Of a DNA stretch of 64,000 nt, positions 16,186-25,600 are shown in pieces (position 1 is the first letter of the stretch; each line of letters starts with the position of its first letter). The stretch comes from an uncultured Ruminococcus sp. (lineage in GTDB: Bacteria > Bacillota > Clostridia > Oscillospirales > Acutalibacteraceae). The notes below the pieces were generated by a model. The model made no database searches. It was not told the DNA's origin and was given only the letters and a program-made list of their open reading frames with translations. The stretch is from NCBI GenBank assembly GCA_902794395.1, contig CADBHB010000007.1, positions 1 through 64,000 of the forward strand. Reading direction: 5' to 3'. Position numbers and translations under genes: made by a program.

Positions 16186-16220
16186 CAAAAACAAAAACGG
16201 AGCTGCAGGCGACAGCTCCG
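16186..16220 (-). terminator. Terminator of glmS
   Basis: CGGAGCTG/CAGCTCCG stem, followed on the minus strand by TTTTTGTTTTT, 14 bases past the glmS stop. Confidence 0.88.
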
Positions 16221-16233
16221 TGATTATGACTTA

Positions 16234-18060
16234 TTATTCCACCGTTACCGATTTGGCGAGGTTTCGCGGCTTGTCGACGTCGTTGCCCTTGTTAACCGAG
16301 GTGTAGTAGGCTAAAAGCTGCATGGGCACGGTGGCGACCATCGGCATCAGCATTTCGGCGAGTTTCGGCACCCTGATGCGGTAATCCGAAGCGTCCGTAT
16401 CTATATCCGCTTCCTCGTCGCAGATAACGATAGTCATAGCGCCGCGCGCCTTGACCTCCTTTATATTGGAAACGGTTTTTTCTAATAAAGAATTTTGAGT
16501 GGCGACTGCGATCACGGGCATACCGTCGGTGATGAGCGAGATGGTGCCGTGCTTTAGCTCGCCCGCCGCGTAGCTTTCGGAGTGGATGTAGCTGATCTCC
16601 TTGAGCTTGAGTGAGCCTTCCATCGACAGCGCGTAGTCCAGCCCGCGGCCGATATACAGCAGGCTGTCGGCGGTGATGAGCTTGGTTGACACATAGCGGC
16701 AGACGTTTTCGATTTTGTCGATGGTCTTTTTGATGACCTCGGGCATCTTAAGCAGCTCGGCGGTAAGCGCCTTGCAGCGCTCGGCGTCGATCCTGCCCTT
16801 TGCGAACGCCATCTCGAACGCCAGCAGATACATCACGCTAAGCTGAACCATGTACGCCTTTGTGGAGGCGACGGCTATCTCGGGACCGGCGTGGGTGTAG
16901 ATGACCATATCCGCCTCTCGCGCGATGGAGCTGCCCTTGACGTTTACGATGGCAAGGGTCTTTGCGCCCATGTTTTTCGCCATGCTAAGTACCGCCTTGG
17001 AGTCAGCGGTCTCGCCCGACTGGCTGATTATGATGACCAGATCCTCGGTGGTAAGCAGCGGGTCGCGGTAGCGGAACTCGCTGGCTATATCGACCGTGAC
17101 GGAAACGCGCGCCAGCTTTTCTATAACATATTTGCCTACCATGCCGGCGTGCATGGCGGTGCCGCAGGCGACGATGAAGATGTTTTGGAAGCCGCGGAGT
17201 ACCTCGGGGGTGATGCCGCATTCGCTTAGATCGGGCATGCCGTTTTCGATGCGCGGAGTGATGGTGGTTTTTACCGCAGTGGGCTGCTCGTGGATCTCCT
17301 TGAGCATAAAGTGCGGATAGCCGCCCTTTTCTGCGCTGTCCTCGTCCCAGTCGGCGGTGTGAAGCTTCTTTTCTATCAGTCTGCCGTGCAGGCTGCAAAA
17401 GTGCACCGAGCCGTTTTGCAGCACGGCGATCTCGCCGTACTCAGGCAGATAGTAATCCTTGGTGTATTTGATGATGGCGGGTACGTCGGAGGCGACAAAT
17501 ACCTCGCCCTTGCCCTGACCTACTATCAGGGGGCTTTCGCAGCGCACCGCGTAAATGGTCTCGGGACGGTCGGCAAAGACGATGCCCAGCGCGAAGGAAC
17601 CGCGCAGCTCGTGGAGCACCTTGCGTATGCAGCGGATGGGGTTGCCGTCGTAGTAGAAGTCGAGCAGCTGCGCCACGACCTCGGTGTCGGTGTCCGAGAG
17701 GAACTCGTCGCGCTCGTTGTCTATCAAAAACTGTTTAAGCTGCTTGTAATTCTCGATGATACCGTTGTGAACGATGGTCACCCTTCTGCCCGAGTGGGGG
17801 TGAGAGTTGACGTCCGACGGCTCGCCGTGGGTCGCCCAGCGGGTGTGACCTATGCCGGCGTGGCCCCGAGGCTTGCCCTCGCGCTCCATTTTTTCTGTCA
17901 GATCGGACAGCCTGCCTTTGGTTTTGGCAACTGCTATCTTTCCGTCCTCAAACACCGCGATGCCCGCGGAGTCATAGCCTCTGTATTCCAGCTTGGTCAG
18001 CGCGGAAACCAGCACGTCAGTACAGTCGCGGGGTCCCACATATCCTACTATGCCACACAT
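16234..18060 (-). CDS. glmS: Glutamine--fructose-6-phosphate aminotransferase
   Basis: Makes glucosamine-6-phosphate from fructose-6-phosphate and glutamine for peptidoglycan and other amino sugars. The 608 residues are the normal length. The mature N-terminus CGIVGYVG carries the nucleophile Cys, LEYRGYDSAGIAV and GIGHTRWATHG are the glutaminase motifs, and two SIS domains follow (ISQSGETADS, GRGLDYALSMEGSLKLKEISY), ending DKPRNLAKSVTVE. AAAGGAGAG precedes the ATG. There is no glmS ribozyme in the leader. Instead an operator, a perfect promoter and an intrinsic terminator resemble the glutamine synthetase leader, which suggests control by nitrogen status. Confidence 0.97.
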   Translation of the reverse strand: MCGIVGYVGPRDCTDVLVSALTKLEYRGYDSAGIAVFEDGKIAVAKTKGRLSDLTEKMEREGKPRGHAGIGHTRWATHGEPSDVNSHPHSGRRVTIVHNGIIENYKQLKQFLIDNERDEFLSDTDTEVVAQLLDFYYDGNPIRCIRKVLHELRGSFALGIVFADRPETIYAVRCESPLIVGQGKGEVFVASDVPAIIKYTKDYYLPEYGEIAVLQNGSVHFCSLHGRLIEKKLHTADWDEDSAEKGGYPHFMLKEIHEQPTAVKTTITPRIENGMPDLSECGITPEVLRGFQNIFIVACGTAMHAGMVGKYVIEKLARVSVTVDIASEFRYRDPLLTTEDLVIIISQSGETADSKAVLSMAKNMGAKTLAIVNVKGSSIAREADMVIYTHAGPEIAVASTKAYMVQLSVMYLLAFEMAFAKGRIDAERCKALTAELLKMPEVIKKTIDKIENVCRYVSTKLITADSLLYIGRGLDYALSMEGSLKLKEISYIHSESYAAGELKHGTISLITDGMPVIAVATQNSLLEKTVSNIKEVKARGAMTIVICDEEADIDTDASDYRIRVPKLAEMLMPMVATVPMQLLAYYTSVNKGNDVDKPRNLAKSVTVE

Positions 18061-18094
18061 ATAATACTCTCCTTTGAAAACATCATCTTAACGC

Positions 18095-18131
18095 AAAAGG
18101 GCGCGGAAGACTTGATGCCTTCGGCGCCCTT
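18095..18131 (-). terminator. Intrinsic terminator inside the glmS leader (attenuator)
   Basis: AAGGGCGC-C-GAAG pairs with CTTC-C-GCGCCCTT (12 pairs and one mismatch), followed by TTTT on the minus strand. It begins about 11 bases after the predicted start point and 35 bases before glmS, so some transcripts should end before the gene. Confidence 0.7.
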
Positions 18132-18148
18132 GCCGTACCAATGAGGAT

Positions 18149-18177
18149 ATTATAACGCTTTGTGAAAGGATTGTCAA
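18149..18177 (-). promoter_or_regulatory. Promoter of glmS
   Basis: Minus-strand TTGACA (18177-18172), 17-bp spacer, TATAAT (18154-18149): a perfect consensus. Confidence 0.9.
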
Positions 18178-18183
18178 GCAAAT

Positions 18184-18212
18184 CTGCAAGAGGTACGGCT
18201 GATTCTTGCAAA
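18184..18212. promoter_or_regulatory. TTGCAAGA inverted repeat upstream of the glmS promoter
   Basis: On the minus strand TTGCAAGA-N12-TCTTGCA sits 7 bases upstream of the -35 box. The same element occupies almost the same place at glnN (22404-22430). A second palindrome, GCAAATATTTGC (18238-18249), lies further upstream at the amt stop. Confidence 0.6.
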
Positions 18213-18251
18213 TTAAATAAAAGCAGGAGGGATTTTAGCAAATATTTGCAG

Positions 18252-20018
18252 TTAAATTGAATCAAAGTTGCGCATAGCGTCAAGACCTGTCTGGCCTGTT
18301 CTGACCTTGACAACATCCTCCACATCATATACAAAGATCTTTCCGTCGCCGATATGTCCCGTGTACAGGGTCTTTTTGGCGGTTTCGATGACTTTGCTGA
18401 CAGGCACGGTGCAGACGACGATGTTCACCTGCACCTTAGGCAGCAGGTTCGCCTCGATCTGAACTCCGCGGTAATACTCGGGAGTGCCCTTCTGTGTGCC
18501 GCAGCCCAGCACATGGGTAACTGTCATGCCGGTGATGCCTATAGCCATCATCGCGTTCTTAAGCGGCTCTAAGCGGGACTCCTTGCAGACGATCTCGACC
18601 TTGGTGATCTTGGGTCTGCCTTCGTCAAAGGTGGGTACCTTCTTGATCGGGATAGCCTCGGCAACGGGTGTGTCGCCGCTGACGAGAACAGGCGCGCTGC
18701 TGCCTTCCTCAACATATTCGGGGATCATCGAGAAGCCCGCGTAAGCGGAGGGCATGCCGTGCTCGGTGGCGTCGAGTCCGAGGACCTCCTCCTCACGGCT
18801 GACGCGCAGACCGAAGATAGCTTTGATTACAAGGAATACAACGGTCATGGTGACTGCGGTCCACGCCGCTACGGAAGCGAAGCCGAGCAGCTGCAGACCC
18901 AGCAGCTTGAAGCCGCCGCCGTAGAACAGACCCACGAGCTTTGCGCCGGAGGAGTCGGCGATAGAATAACCGGGAGCCGCGTCGGTGGCGAAAAGTCCCA
19001 CCGCCAAGGTGCCCCAGATACCGTTCATCATGTGGACGGCTACAGCGCCTACGGGGTCGTCGATGTGCAGCTTGTAGTCGAGCAGCCATACGCCGAAGCA
19101 TACGAGGAAGCCCGAAACTATGCCGATGCATACAGCGCCGAGGGCGTCGGTGACGTCACAGCCGGCGGTGATAGCCACCAAGCCCGCCAAGGAGGCGTTA
19201 AGGCACATGCTTACGTCGGGCTTGCCGTATTTGAGCCAGGTGAAAACCATGCAGGTTACGGTGGCAAGCGCGGGCGCGACGGTCGTGGTGAGAAATACAG
19301 AGCCAAGCTGTTCTACCGAGGTCGCCGCGGCTCCGTTGAAGCCGTACCAGCCCAGCCACAGGATGAACACACCCAAAGCGCCCAGCGCGATGTTGTGACC
19401 CGGGAATGCGCCGACCTTGACTACCTTTCCGTTTTCGTCACGCTTGAATTTACCGATTCTAGCTCCGAGGATCTTAGCGCCGATGAGCGCCGAGATGCCG
19501 CCGACCATGTGGATGGCGCAGGAGCCTGCGAAGTCATGGAAGCCCAGCTGACTCAGCCAGCCGCCGCCCCAGATCCAGTGCGCTTCGATAGGGTAGATTA
19601 CCGCGGAGATGACGCCCGAATACACGCAGTAGGAGAGGAATTTGGTGCGCTCTGCCATGGCGCCCGAAACGATGGTGGCGGTGGTGGCGCAGAAAACAAG
19701 GTTGAATACAAAGCTTGAAAAATCGAAATTCGCGTAGGACGTGAAAAGGTCAAACCCTGGCTTGCCGATGAAGCCTGCCGCGTCCTCGCCCATCAGCAAG
19801 CCAAAGCCGATAAGGATGAAGGTGACTGTGCCGATACAGAAGTCCATCAGATTTTTCATAATGATGTTGCCGGTGTTTTTCGCTCTGGTGAAGCCCGCCT
19901 CTACCATGGCGAAGCCCGCCTGCATCCAGAACACCAGCGCCGCGCCGATGAGGAACCATACGGCAAACAGCTGCTTGTTTGTCATTTCCATGACAAGTTC
20001 TTTTACAGTTTCATTCAT
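18252..20018 (-). CDS. amt: Ammonium transporter fused to a C-terminal PII (GlnK) domain
   Basis: A 588-residue fusion. The N-terminal AmtB-type channel (about 1-415) has eleven predicted helices with FWMQAGFAMVEAGFTRAKN, the twin-His pore residues in IDDPVGAVAVHMMNGIWG and the conserved DFAGSCAIHMVGG. A linker leads to a PII domain (about 470-580: ITKVEIVCKESRLEPLKNAM, a GTQKGTPEYYRG T-loop and the TGHIGDGKIFVYDV B-loop). The usual uridylylated Tyr is replaced (RGVQIE), so UTase control is unlikely. Start chosen at ATG 20018, since GGAG is 8 bases upstream; an in-frame GTG 9 bases earlier overlaps the ribosome site. Ammonium uptake and nitrogen sensing are thus on one chain. Confidence 0.95.
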   Translation of the reverse strand: MNETVKELVMEMTNKQLFAVWFLIGAALVFWMQAGFAMVEAGFTRAKNTGNIIMKNLMDFCIGTVTFILIGFGLLMGEDAAGFIGKPGFDLFTSYANFDFSSFVFNLVFCATTATIVSGAMAERTKFLSYCVYSGVISAVIYPIEAHWIWGGGWLSQLGFHDFAGSCAIHMVGGISALIGAKILGARIGKFKRDENGKVVKVGAFPGHNIALGALGVFILWLGWYGFNGAAATSVEQLGSVFLTTTVAPALATVTCMVFTWLKYGKPDVSMCLNASLAGLVAITAGCDVTDALGAVCIGIVSGFLVCFGVWLLDYKLHIDDPVGAVAVHMMNGIWGTLAVGLFATDAAPGYSIADSSGAKLVGLFYGGGFKLLGLQLLGFASVAAWTAVTMTVVFLVIKAIFGLRVSREEEVLGLDATEHGMPSAYAGFSMIPEYVEEGSSAPVLVSGDTPVAEAIPIKKVPTFDEGRPKITKVEIVCKESRLEPLKNAMMAIGITGMTVTHVLGCGTQKGTPEYYRGVQIEANLLPKVQVNIVVCTVPVSKVIETAKKTLYTGHIGDGKIFVYDVEDVVKVRTGQTGLDAMRNFDSI

Positions 20019-20051
20019 AATGATCACTCCAATTGATTACTTGCAAACGAC

Positions 20052-20094
20052 ACAACGGCACGTCCCGAAGGCTCGGGAAACGCGCCGTTGCGTT
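20052..20094 (-). promoter_or_regulatory. Long hairpin in the amt leader
   Basis: AACGGCGCGT/ACGTGCCGTT with an inner CCCGAG/TTCGGG stem. It lies 34 bases before amt. No clear T-tract follows, so it is not a convincing terminator; a CTTGCAA half-site follows it. Confidence 0.5.
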
Positions 20095-20137
20095 GTCATA
20101 TGTTAGCCTATCACAGGATGATAGCTTTTTAAACAGT

Positions 20138-20173
20138 TGCAGGGAACGTCTGCTTTAGGAAACGTTCCCCGCA
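20138..20173 (-). terminator. Hairpin after glnN
   Basis: TGCGGGGAACGT/ACGTTCCCTGCA (11 of 12 paired) begins 20 bases past the glnN stop. The following minus-strand sequence has only a weak T-tract, so read-through into amt is possible. Confidence 0.5.
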
Positions 20174-20193
20174 GAGGTAAGGGAAGTGGTATA

Positions 20194-22281
20194 TCAAACA
20201 CCAAAGAGCAGGTCGGTGTAATCGGGGTACGGCCAGTAGTCCGCAGAGGTCTCTGTTTCCATGCTGTCGCCAACCTCGCGCAGCTCCTCCATAGCGGCAA
20301 ATACCTTGTTGCGGTAAGCGAACGCTTTTTCCTGATTGTCTGTGATGGCGGCTGCCTGAGCGGTCGCCTCCTCAAGCTGCGCTGTCAGCGCTACAAACTT
20401 TTCCTGCTTTGCGGAAAGGCTCTTTATCGCGTCCAGCTCCACCGAAACGGGGATGTCGTCGGAGAGCGCCTTTTTGGCAAGCGCCGTGTCGGCAAGCTCG
20501 CGCACATACAGCGACACCGCCGGAGTGATGTTCTTCTTTGCCATGTCCGCCATGGTCAGCGCTTCGATGTTTATCTGCTTGCAGTAGGTCTCCAAATCTA
20601 TCTCATACCGCGCGCGCAGCTCCTGCTCGGAGCAGATGTTGTGGCTTACAAAGAGGTCGATGTTCTTCTTGTCCATAAAATGGCTCAGTGCCTCGGGCAG
20701 CGATTTCAAATTCAGCAGTCCGCGTCTTTCGGCTTCCGCTACCCATTCGTCGGAGTAGTTGTCGCCGTTGAAGATTATCCTCTTGTGCGCGGTAAGTGTG
20801 TCCTTGATAAGCGCCTTTACAGCCGCCTGCATGTCATCGGCGTCCTTGAGTACCTCGTAGAACTGACGCAGCTCCTCGGCTACCATGGTGTTGAGCATAT
20901 AGTTGGGGCAGGCGATGTTGAGCGACGAGCCCAGCGCGCGGAATTCAAATTTATTGCCCGTGAACGCGAAGGGAGAGGTGCGGTTGCGGTCGGAGCTGTC
21001 CTTGCGGAAGTCGGGAAGCACGTCAACGCCGGTTTCCATTTTCGCGGCCTTGTGGCTGTGGTAATCCTTGCCCTCGATGATGCTGTCTACCAGCGCGCCC
21101 AGGTCGTCGCCGAGATACATCGAGATGATAGCGGGCGGAGCTTCATTCGCGCCCAAACGGTGGTCGTTGCCCGCGGACGCTACGGTGATCCTGAGAAGAT
21201 CCTGGTACTCGTCGACCGCCTTGACGATAGCCGAGAGGAAAAGCAGGAACTGGATGTTGTCCTCGGGGTGCTTTCCGGGGGACAGCAGGTTTTCGCCGGT
21301 GTTGGTGGAGATGGACCAGTTGTTGTGCTTGCCCGATCCGTTTACGCCCTTGAAGGGCTTTTCGTGCAGCAGACATACCAGACCGTGCTTTTCGGCGACC
21401 TTCTGCATGACCTCCATCGTCAGCTCGTTGTGGTCGGTGGCGATGTTTGAGGTGGAGAAGATAGGCGCCAGCTCATGCTGTGACGGCGCTACCTCGTTGT
21501 GCTTGGTTTTTGCCAGGATGCCCAGCTTCCAAAGCTCCTCGTCCAAATCGCGCATATAGGCTGCGACGCGGGTCTTGATAGAGCCGAAGTAGTGGTCCTC
21601 AAGCTCCTGTCCCTTGGGAGCCTTTGCGCCGAAGAGCGTCCTGCCGCAGAGCTTCAGGTCCTCGCGCTGCTCATAGGCTTCTCTGTCTATCAAAAAGTAC
21701 TCCTGTTCGGGGCCTACCGTGGTGGCTACGCGGGTCACGTCGGTTTTGCCCAGCAGGTGAAGCACCCGCACCGCTTCGGCGCTCAGGCGCTCCATCGAAC
21801 GGAGCAGGGGAGTTTTTTTGTCCAGCACCTCGCCCGTGTAAGAGCAGAAGGCGGTGGGGATATACAGTGTGCTGTCGCGCACAAAAGCGGGAGAGGTGGG
21901 GTCCCAGGTGGTGTAGCCTCTTGCCTCAAAGGTAGCGCGGATGCCGCCGGAGGGGAAGGAGGAGGCGTCGGGCTCGCCCTTGATAAGTTCTTTTCCGGAA
22001 AACTCCATAATGACGCTGTCGCCGCAGGGTTGGATAAAGCTGTCGTGCTTTTCGGCGGTCACGCCCGTCATCGGCTGGAACCAGTGTGTGAAGTGGGTGC
22101 AGCCCAGCTCCACTGCCCAGTCCTTCATAGCGTTGGCAACGACGTTAGCTACGCTGATGTCCAGCGGCTCGCCGTTTTCAACGGTTTTTTTCAGTGCTTT
22201 GTAGGTAGCCTTCGGCAGACGCTCCTGCATTACTTTGTCGCCGAAAACCATGCTGCCGAATAATTCGGGAACCTTTGTCAT
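20194..22281 (-). CDS. glnN: Glutamine synthetase type III
   Basis: Makes glutamine from glutamate, ammonia and ATP. The 695-residue length and the N-terminal [17 protein letters not shown] are typical of GSIII (GlnN) and unlike the roughly 450-residue GSI. The catalytic core shows [64 protein letters not shown] and [14 protein letters not shown]. It lies between amt-PII and the divergent gltBD, so ammonia uptake, glutamine synthesis and glutamate synthesis are together. A perfect promoter, an upstream TTGCAAGAA repeat and a leader terminator indicate tight control. Confidence 0.97.
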   Translation of the reverse strand: MTKVPELFGSMVFGDKVMQERLPKATYKALKKTVENGEPLDISVANVVANAMKDWAVELGCTHFTHWFQPMTGVTAEKHDSFIQPCGDSVIMEFSGKELIKGEPDASSFPSGGIRATFEARGYTTWDPTSPAFVRDSTLYIPTAFCSYTGEVLDKKTPLLRSMERLSAEAVRVLHLLGKTDVTRVATTVGPEQEYFLIDREAYEQREDLKLCGRTLFGAKAPKGQELEDHYFGSIKTRVAAYMRDLDEELWKLGILAKTKHNEVAPSQHELAPIFSTSNIATDHNELTMEVMQKVAEKHGLVCLLHEKPFKGVNGSGKHNNWSISTNTGENLLSPGKHPEDNIQFLLFLSAIVKAVDEYQDLLRITVASAGNDHRLGANEAPPAIISMYLGDDLGALVDSIIEGKDYHSHKAAKMETGVDVLPDFRKDSSDRNRTSPFAFTGNKFEFRALGSSLNIACPNYMLNTMVAEELRQFYEVLKDADDMQAAVKALIKDTLTAHKRIIFNGDNYSDEWVAEAERRGLLNLKSLPEALSHFMDKKNIDLFVSHNICSEQELRARYEIDLETYCKQINIEALTMADMAKKNITPAVSLYVRELADTALAKKALSDDIPVSVELDAIKSLSAKQEKFVALTAQLEEATAQAAAITDNQEKAFAYRNKVFAAMEELREVGDSMETETSADYWPYPDYTDLLFGV

Positions 22282-22313
22282 AGAAATCTCTCCTATCCTT
22301 CATTTGACAAAAC

Positions 22314-22351
22314 AAAAAGGGCGCCGAAACCTTAACGGCTTCAGCGTCCTT
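22314..22351 (-). terminator. Intrinsic terminator inside the glnN leader (attenuator)
   Basis: AAGGACGCTGAAGCC pairs with GGTTTCGGCGCCCTT (15-bp stem with one mismatch and two G-U), followed by TTTTTGTTTT on the minus strand. It starts about 11 bases after the predicted +1 and ends 33 bases before glnN, the same layout as at glmS. Confidence 0.8.
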
Positions 22352-22368
22352 GCTGTGTCATTGGCGTT

Positions 22369-22397
22369 ATTATAGCGCTTCGTTAAAAGTTTGTCAA
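22369..22397 (-). promoter_or_regulatory. Promoter of glnN
   Basis: Minus-strand TTGACA (22397-22392), 17-bp spacer, TATAAT (22374-22369): a perfect consensus. Confidence 0.92.
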
Positions 22398-22403
22398 GTA
22401 GTT

Positions 22404-22430
22404 TTGCAAGAAAATTTCTCGTTCTTGCAA
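22404..22430. promoter_or_regulatory. TTGCAAGAA inverted repeat upstream of the glnN promoter
   Basis: TTGCAAGAA-N9-TTCTTGCAA, a perfect 9-bp inverted repeat 6 bases upstream of the -35 box. Its position suggests an activator site. It corresponds in sequence and place to the element at glmS. Confidence 0.65.
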
Positions 22431-22512
22431 ATTATACAAGAAAAACCGCGGTATTCGCCAAAATTTTGCCATGCGACTGAATAAAATGCAAAATAAAAAT
22501 TCAAAAACGGTC

Positions 22513-22542
22513 TTGACAACTCCCGCGCTTCGGTTATATAAT
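22513..22542 (+). promoter_or_regulatory. Promoter of gltBD
   Basis: TTGACA (22513-22518), 18-bp spacer, TATAAT (22537-22542). The 22441-22510 stretch between this and the divergent glnN control region shows nothing else that I recognise. Confidence 0.75.
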
Positions 22543-22574
22543 ACGAACATTGATTGATTTGCAGGTATTGCCGA

Positions 22575-22606
22575 TTTTGCAAGATACAAGGTTCAAACTT
22601 GCAAAA
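22575..22606. promoter_or_regulatory. TTGCAAG inverted repeat in the gltB leader
   Basis: TTTTGCAAG-N14-CTTGCAAAA has the same half-site as the glnN and glmS elements, but it is downstream of the promoter, about +25 to +56. That suggests a repressing position or an RNA hairpin. Confidence 0.55.
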
Positions 22607-22634
22607 CATTAAAAACGCGAAAGGAAGGATAAGT

Positions 22635-25600
22635 ATGGAAAAGTTCGGTAGCACCGCGGAGGGACGCGCGCGCGGTTCACTGTATTCCGAGGCGTTCGAG
22701 CATGAAAACTGCGGTATAGGAGCGGTAGTAAACATCAAGGGAATCCGCTCTCACGCGACAGTGTCGAACGCATTGACCATAGTTGAAACACTTGAGCACC
22801 GCGCGGGCAAAGACGCCGAGGGAAAGACCGGAGACGGCGTTGGTATCCTGCTTCAAATTTCGCATAAATTCTTTTCCAAAGCTGCAAAATCGCTGTCTAT
22901 CCCTATCGGAAGCGAACGCGATTACGCGGTGGGTATGTTTTTCTTCCCGCAAAATGAATTAAGAAGAAACCAGGCAAAAAAGATGTTTGAGATCATCGCC
23001 GAAAAAGAGGGGCTAAATGTTCTCGGCTGGCGCGAGGTGCCCAGCGTTCCCTCGGTACTCGGCACAAAGGCGCTCGAGTGCATGCCGCACATCATGCAGT
23101 GCTTCATCGCTCGCCCCGAGGGTATCCAGCGCGGCATCGACTTCGACCGCAAGCTGTACGTCGCCCGCCGCTTTTTTGAGCAGAGCAACGAAGACACCTA
23201 TGTAGTGTCGCTCTCAAGCCGCACCATAGTATATAAGGGTATGTTCCTCGTCGGCGATCTGCGCCGCTTCTTCCTCGATTTGCAGGACGAGGATTACGAA
23301 TCCGCGATAGCCCTTGTACATTCGCGTTTTTCAACCAACACCTTCCCCAGCTGGCAGAAGGCGCACCCCAACCGCATGATCGTCCACAACGGCGAGATAA
23401 ACACCATCCGCGGCAACGCCGACAAAATGCTCGCGCGCGAGGAGACCATGCAGAGCGAGCAGCTTATGGGCGACTTCGACAAGGTGCTGCCCGTCGTTAA
23501 TCCCGACGGAAGCGACTCCGCGCGGCTCGACAACACCCTCGAGTTCCTTGTTATGAGCGGTATGGAGCTGCCGCTGGCGGTTATGATAACCATTCCCGAA
23601 CCGTGGGACAACAACCACGCCATGCCCCAGAAGGAACGCGATTTCTACCAATACTACGCCACTATGATGGAGCCGTGGGACGGCCCCGCGTCTATTCTGT
23701 TCTCGGACGGCGACGTTATGGGCGCCGTGCTGGACCGCAACGGACTCAGACCTTCAAGATACTATATCACCGACGACGACAATCTTATCCTGTCCTCTGA
23801 GGTGGGCGCGCTGCCGGTCGCGGCTGAAAAGATCGTTAAAAAGGAGCGCCTGCATCCCGGCAAGATGCTGCTCGTAGACACTGTTTCGGGCAGGCTCATC
23901 GACGACGAGGAGATCAAAATGCGCTACGCGTCGCGCCGCCCCTACGGCGAATGGCTTGACGCTAACCTGACGCGCCTGAAATATATGAAGGTGCCCAACG
24001 CCAAGGTAGAGGAGCACGCCCGCCCCGAAAAGCGCAGGCTGCAAAAGGCGTTCGGCTACACCTACGAGGACATTATGACGACCATCCTGCCTATGGCGCA
24101 GGACGGCGCCGAGCCTATCGCCGCCATGGGCAGCGACACGCCCCTTGCGGTGCTTTCAAAGCAGCCGCGCCCGCTCTTTGACTACTTCAAGCAGAGCTTC
24201 GCGCAGGTGACAAATCCGCCTATCGACGCCATCCGCGAAAAGATAGTCACCTCCACCACCATCTATATCGGTAAAGACGGCAACCTGCTTGAGGAAAAAG
24301 CCGACAATTGCAGGGTAATCAAGGTAGTTAACCCTATCCTGACCTCAACGGGACTTTTGAAGTTAAAAAGAATGAAGCTTTCGGGCTTCAAGGTCGCCGT
24401 CATCCCCACGCTTTACTATAAGAACACCAAGCTCAGCAAGGCTATCCGCCGTTTGTTCATCGAGGCGGACAAGGCTTGCGCCGACGGCGCTAACATCCTT
24501 ATCCTCTCGGACAGAGGCGTGGATGAAAACCGTCTTGCAATCCCGTCACTGCTGGCGGTCTCGGCGCTGCATCAGCATTTGGTAGCTACCAAAAAGCGCA
24601 CCTCGCTGTCTATCGTTTTAGAGAGCGGCGAGCCCAGAGAGGTACACCACTTCGCTACGCTGCTCGCCTACGGCGCCAGCGCGGTCAACCCGTACCTGGT
24701 GCATGAGACCATCCACGAGCTCATCCATGACGACCTGCTCGACAAGGACTACTACGCCGCCGTCAACGACTACAACGACGCGGTGCTGCACGGCATCGTA
24801 AAGATCGCATCCAAGATGGGCATTTCCACCCTGCAATCGTACCAGGGCGCGAAGAATTTTGAGGCGATAGGACTTTCAAAAGAGCTGATAAACGAGTATT
24901 TCACGGGCACGGTCAGCCGAATCGGCGGCATCACGCTTGAGGATTTGGAACAAACAAACGACAAACTCCACACCGCCGCCTTTGACCCGCTGGGTCTGAG
25001 CGTAAAAGCCGATCTGCCGTCTCGCGGCGGGCATAAATCACGCAGCGGCAAGGAGGAGCACCTCTATAATCCTCAAACAATCCATGCCCTGCAAACAGCT
25101 ACAAAGTACAATAACTATGAACGATACAAGGAGTACAGCCGACTGCTGACCGACGAGATGGAGCCGGTCAGCCTGCGCGGTCTGCTCGACTTCAACTACG
25201 CTGACGCTCCGCTTCCGCTCGACGAGATCGAGAGCGTCGACAGCATCGTGCGCCGCTTCAAGTCGGGAGCCATGAGCTACGGCTCCATTTCGCAGGAGGC
25301 GCATGAGGCGCTGGCGCTCGCCATGAACCGCCTCGGCGGCAAGTCAAATTCGGGCGAGGGCGGCGAAAGCGATGAGCGCATAGCAACAAAGGGCAAGGCG
25401 GAAAACCGCTGCTCGGCTATCAAGCAGGTCGCCTCGGGTCGCTTCGGCGTCACCTCGGCTTATCTTAACTCAGCCGACGAGCTGCAAATCAAGATGGCGC
25501 AGGGCGCAAAGCCCGGCGAGGGCGGTCATCTGCCCGGCAACAAGGTCTACCCGTGGATAGCGAAAACGCGTCACTCCACTCCGGGCGTGTCGCTCATTTC

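Noticed and set aside
18061..18251. glmS ribozyme in the glmS leader
   Set aside because: The leader is only about 80 bases from the predicted start to the ATG and is filled by an intrinsic terminator; no conserved ribozyme core is seen.
20107..20124. CTATCA/TGATAG hairpin with CTTTTT as a terminator
   Set aside because: The T-run follows on the plus strand, but the surrounding genes are on the minus strand; it is too short to claim.
22282..22365. Glutamine riboswitch or ANTAR two-hairpin target upstream of glnN
   Set aside because: There is no room for either between the start point and the terminator, and no hexaloop hairpins with the A1/G4 pattern or glutamine-aptamer core are visible.
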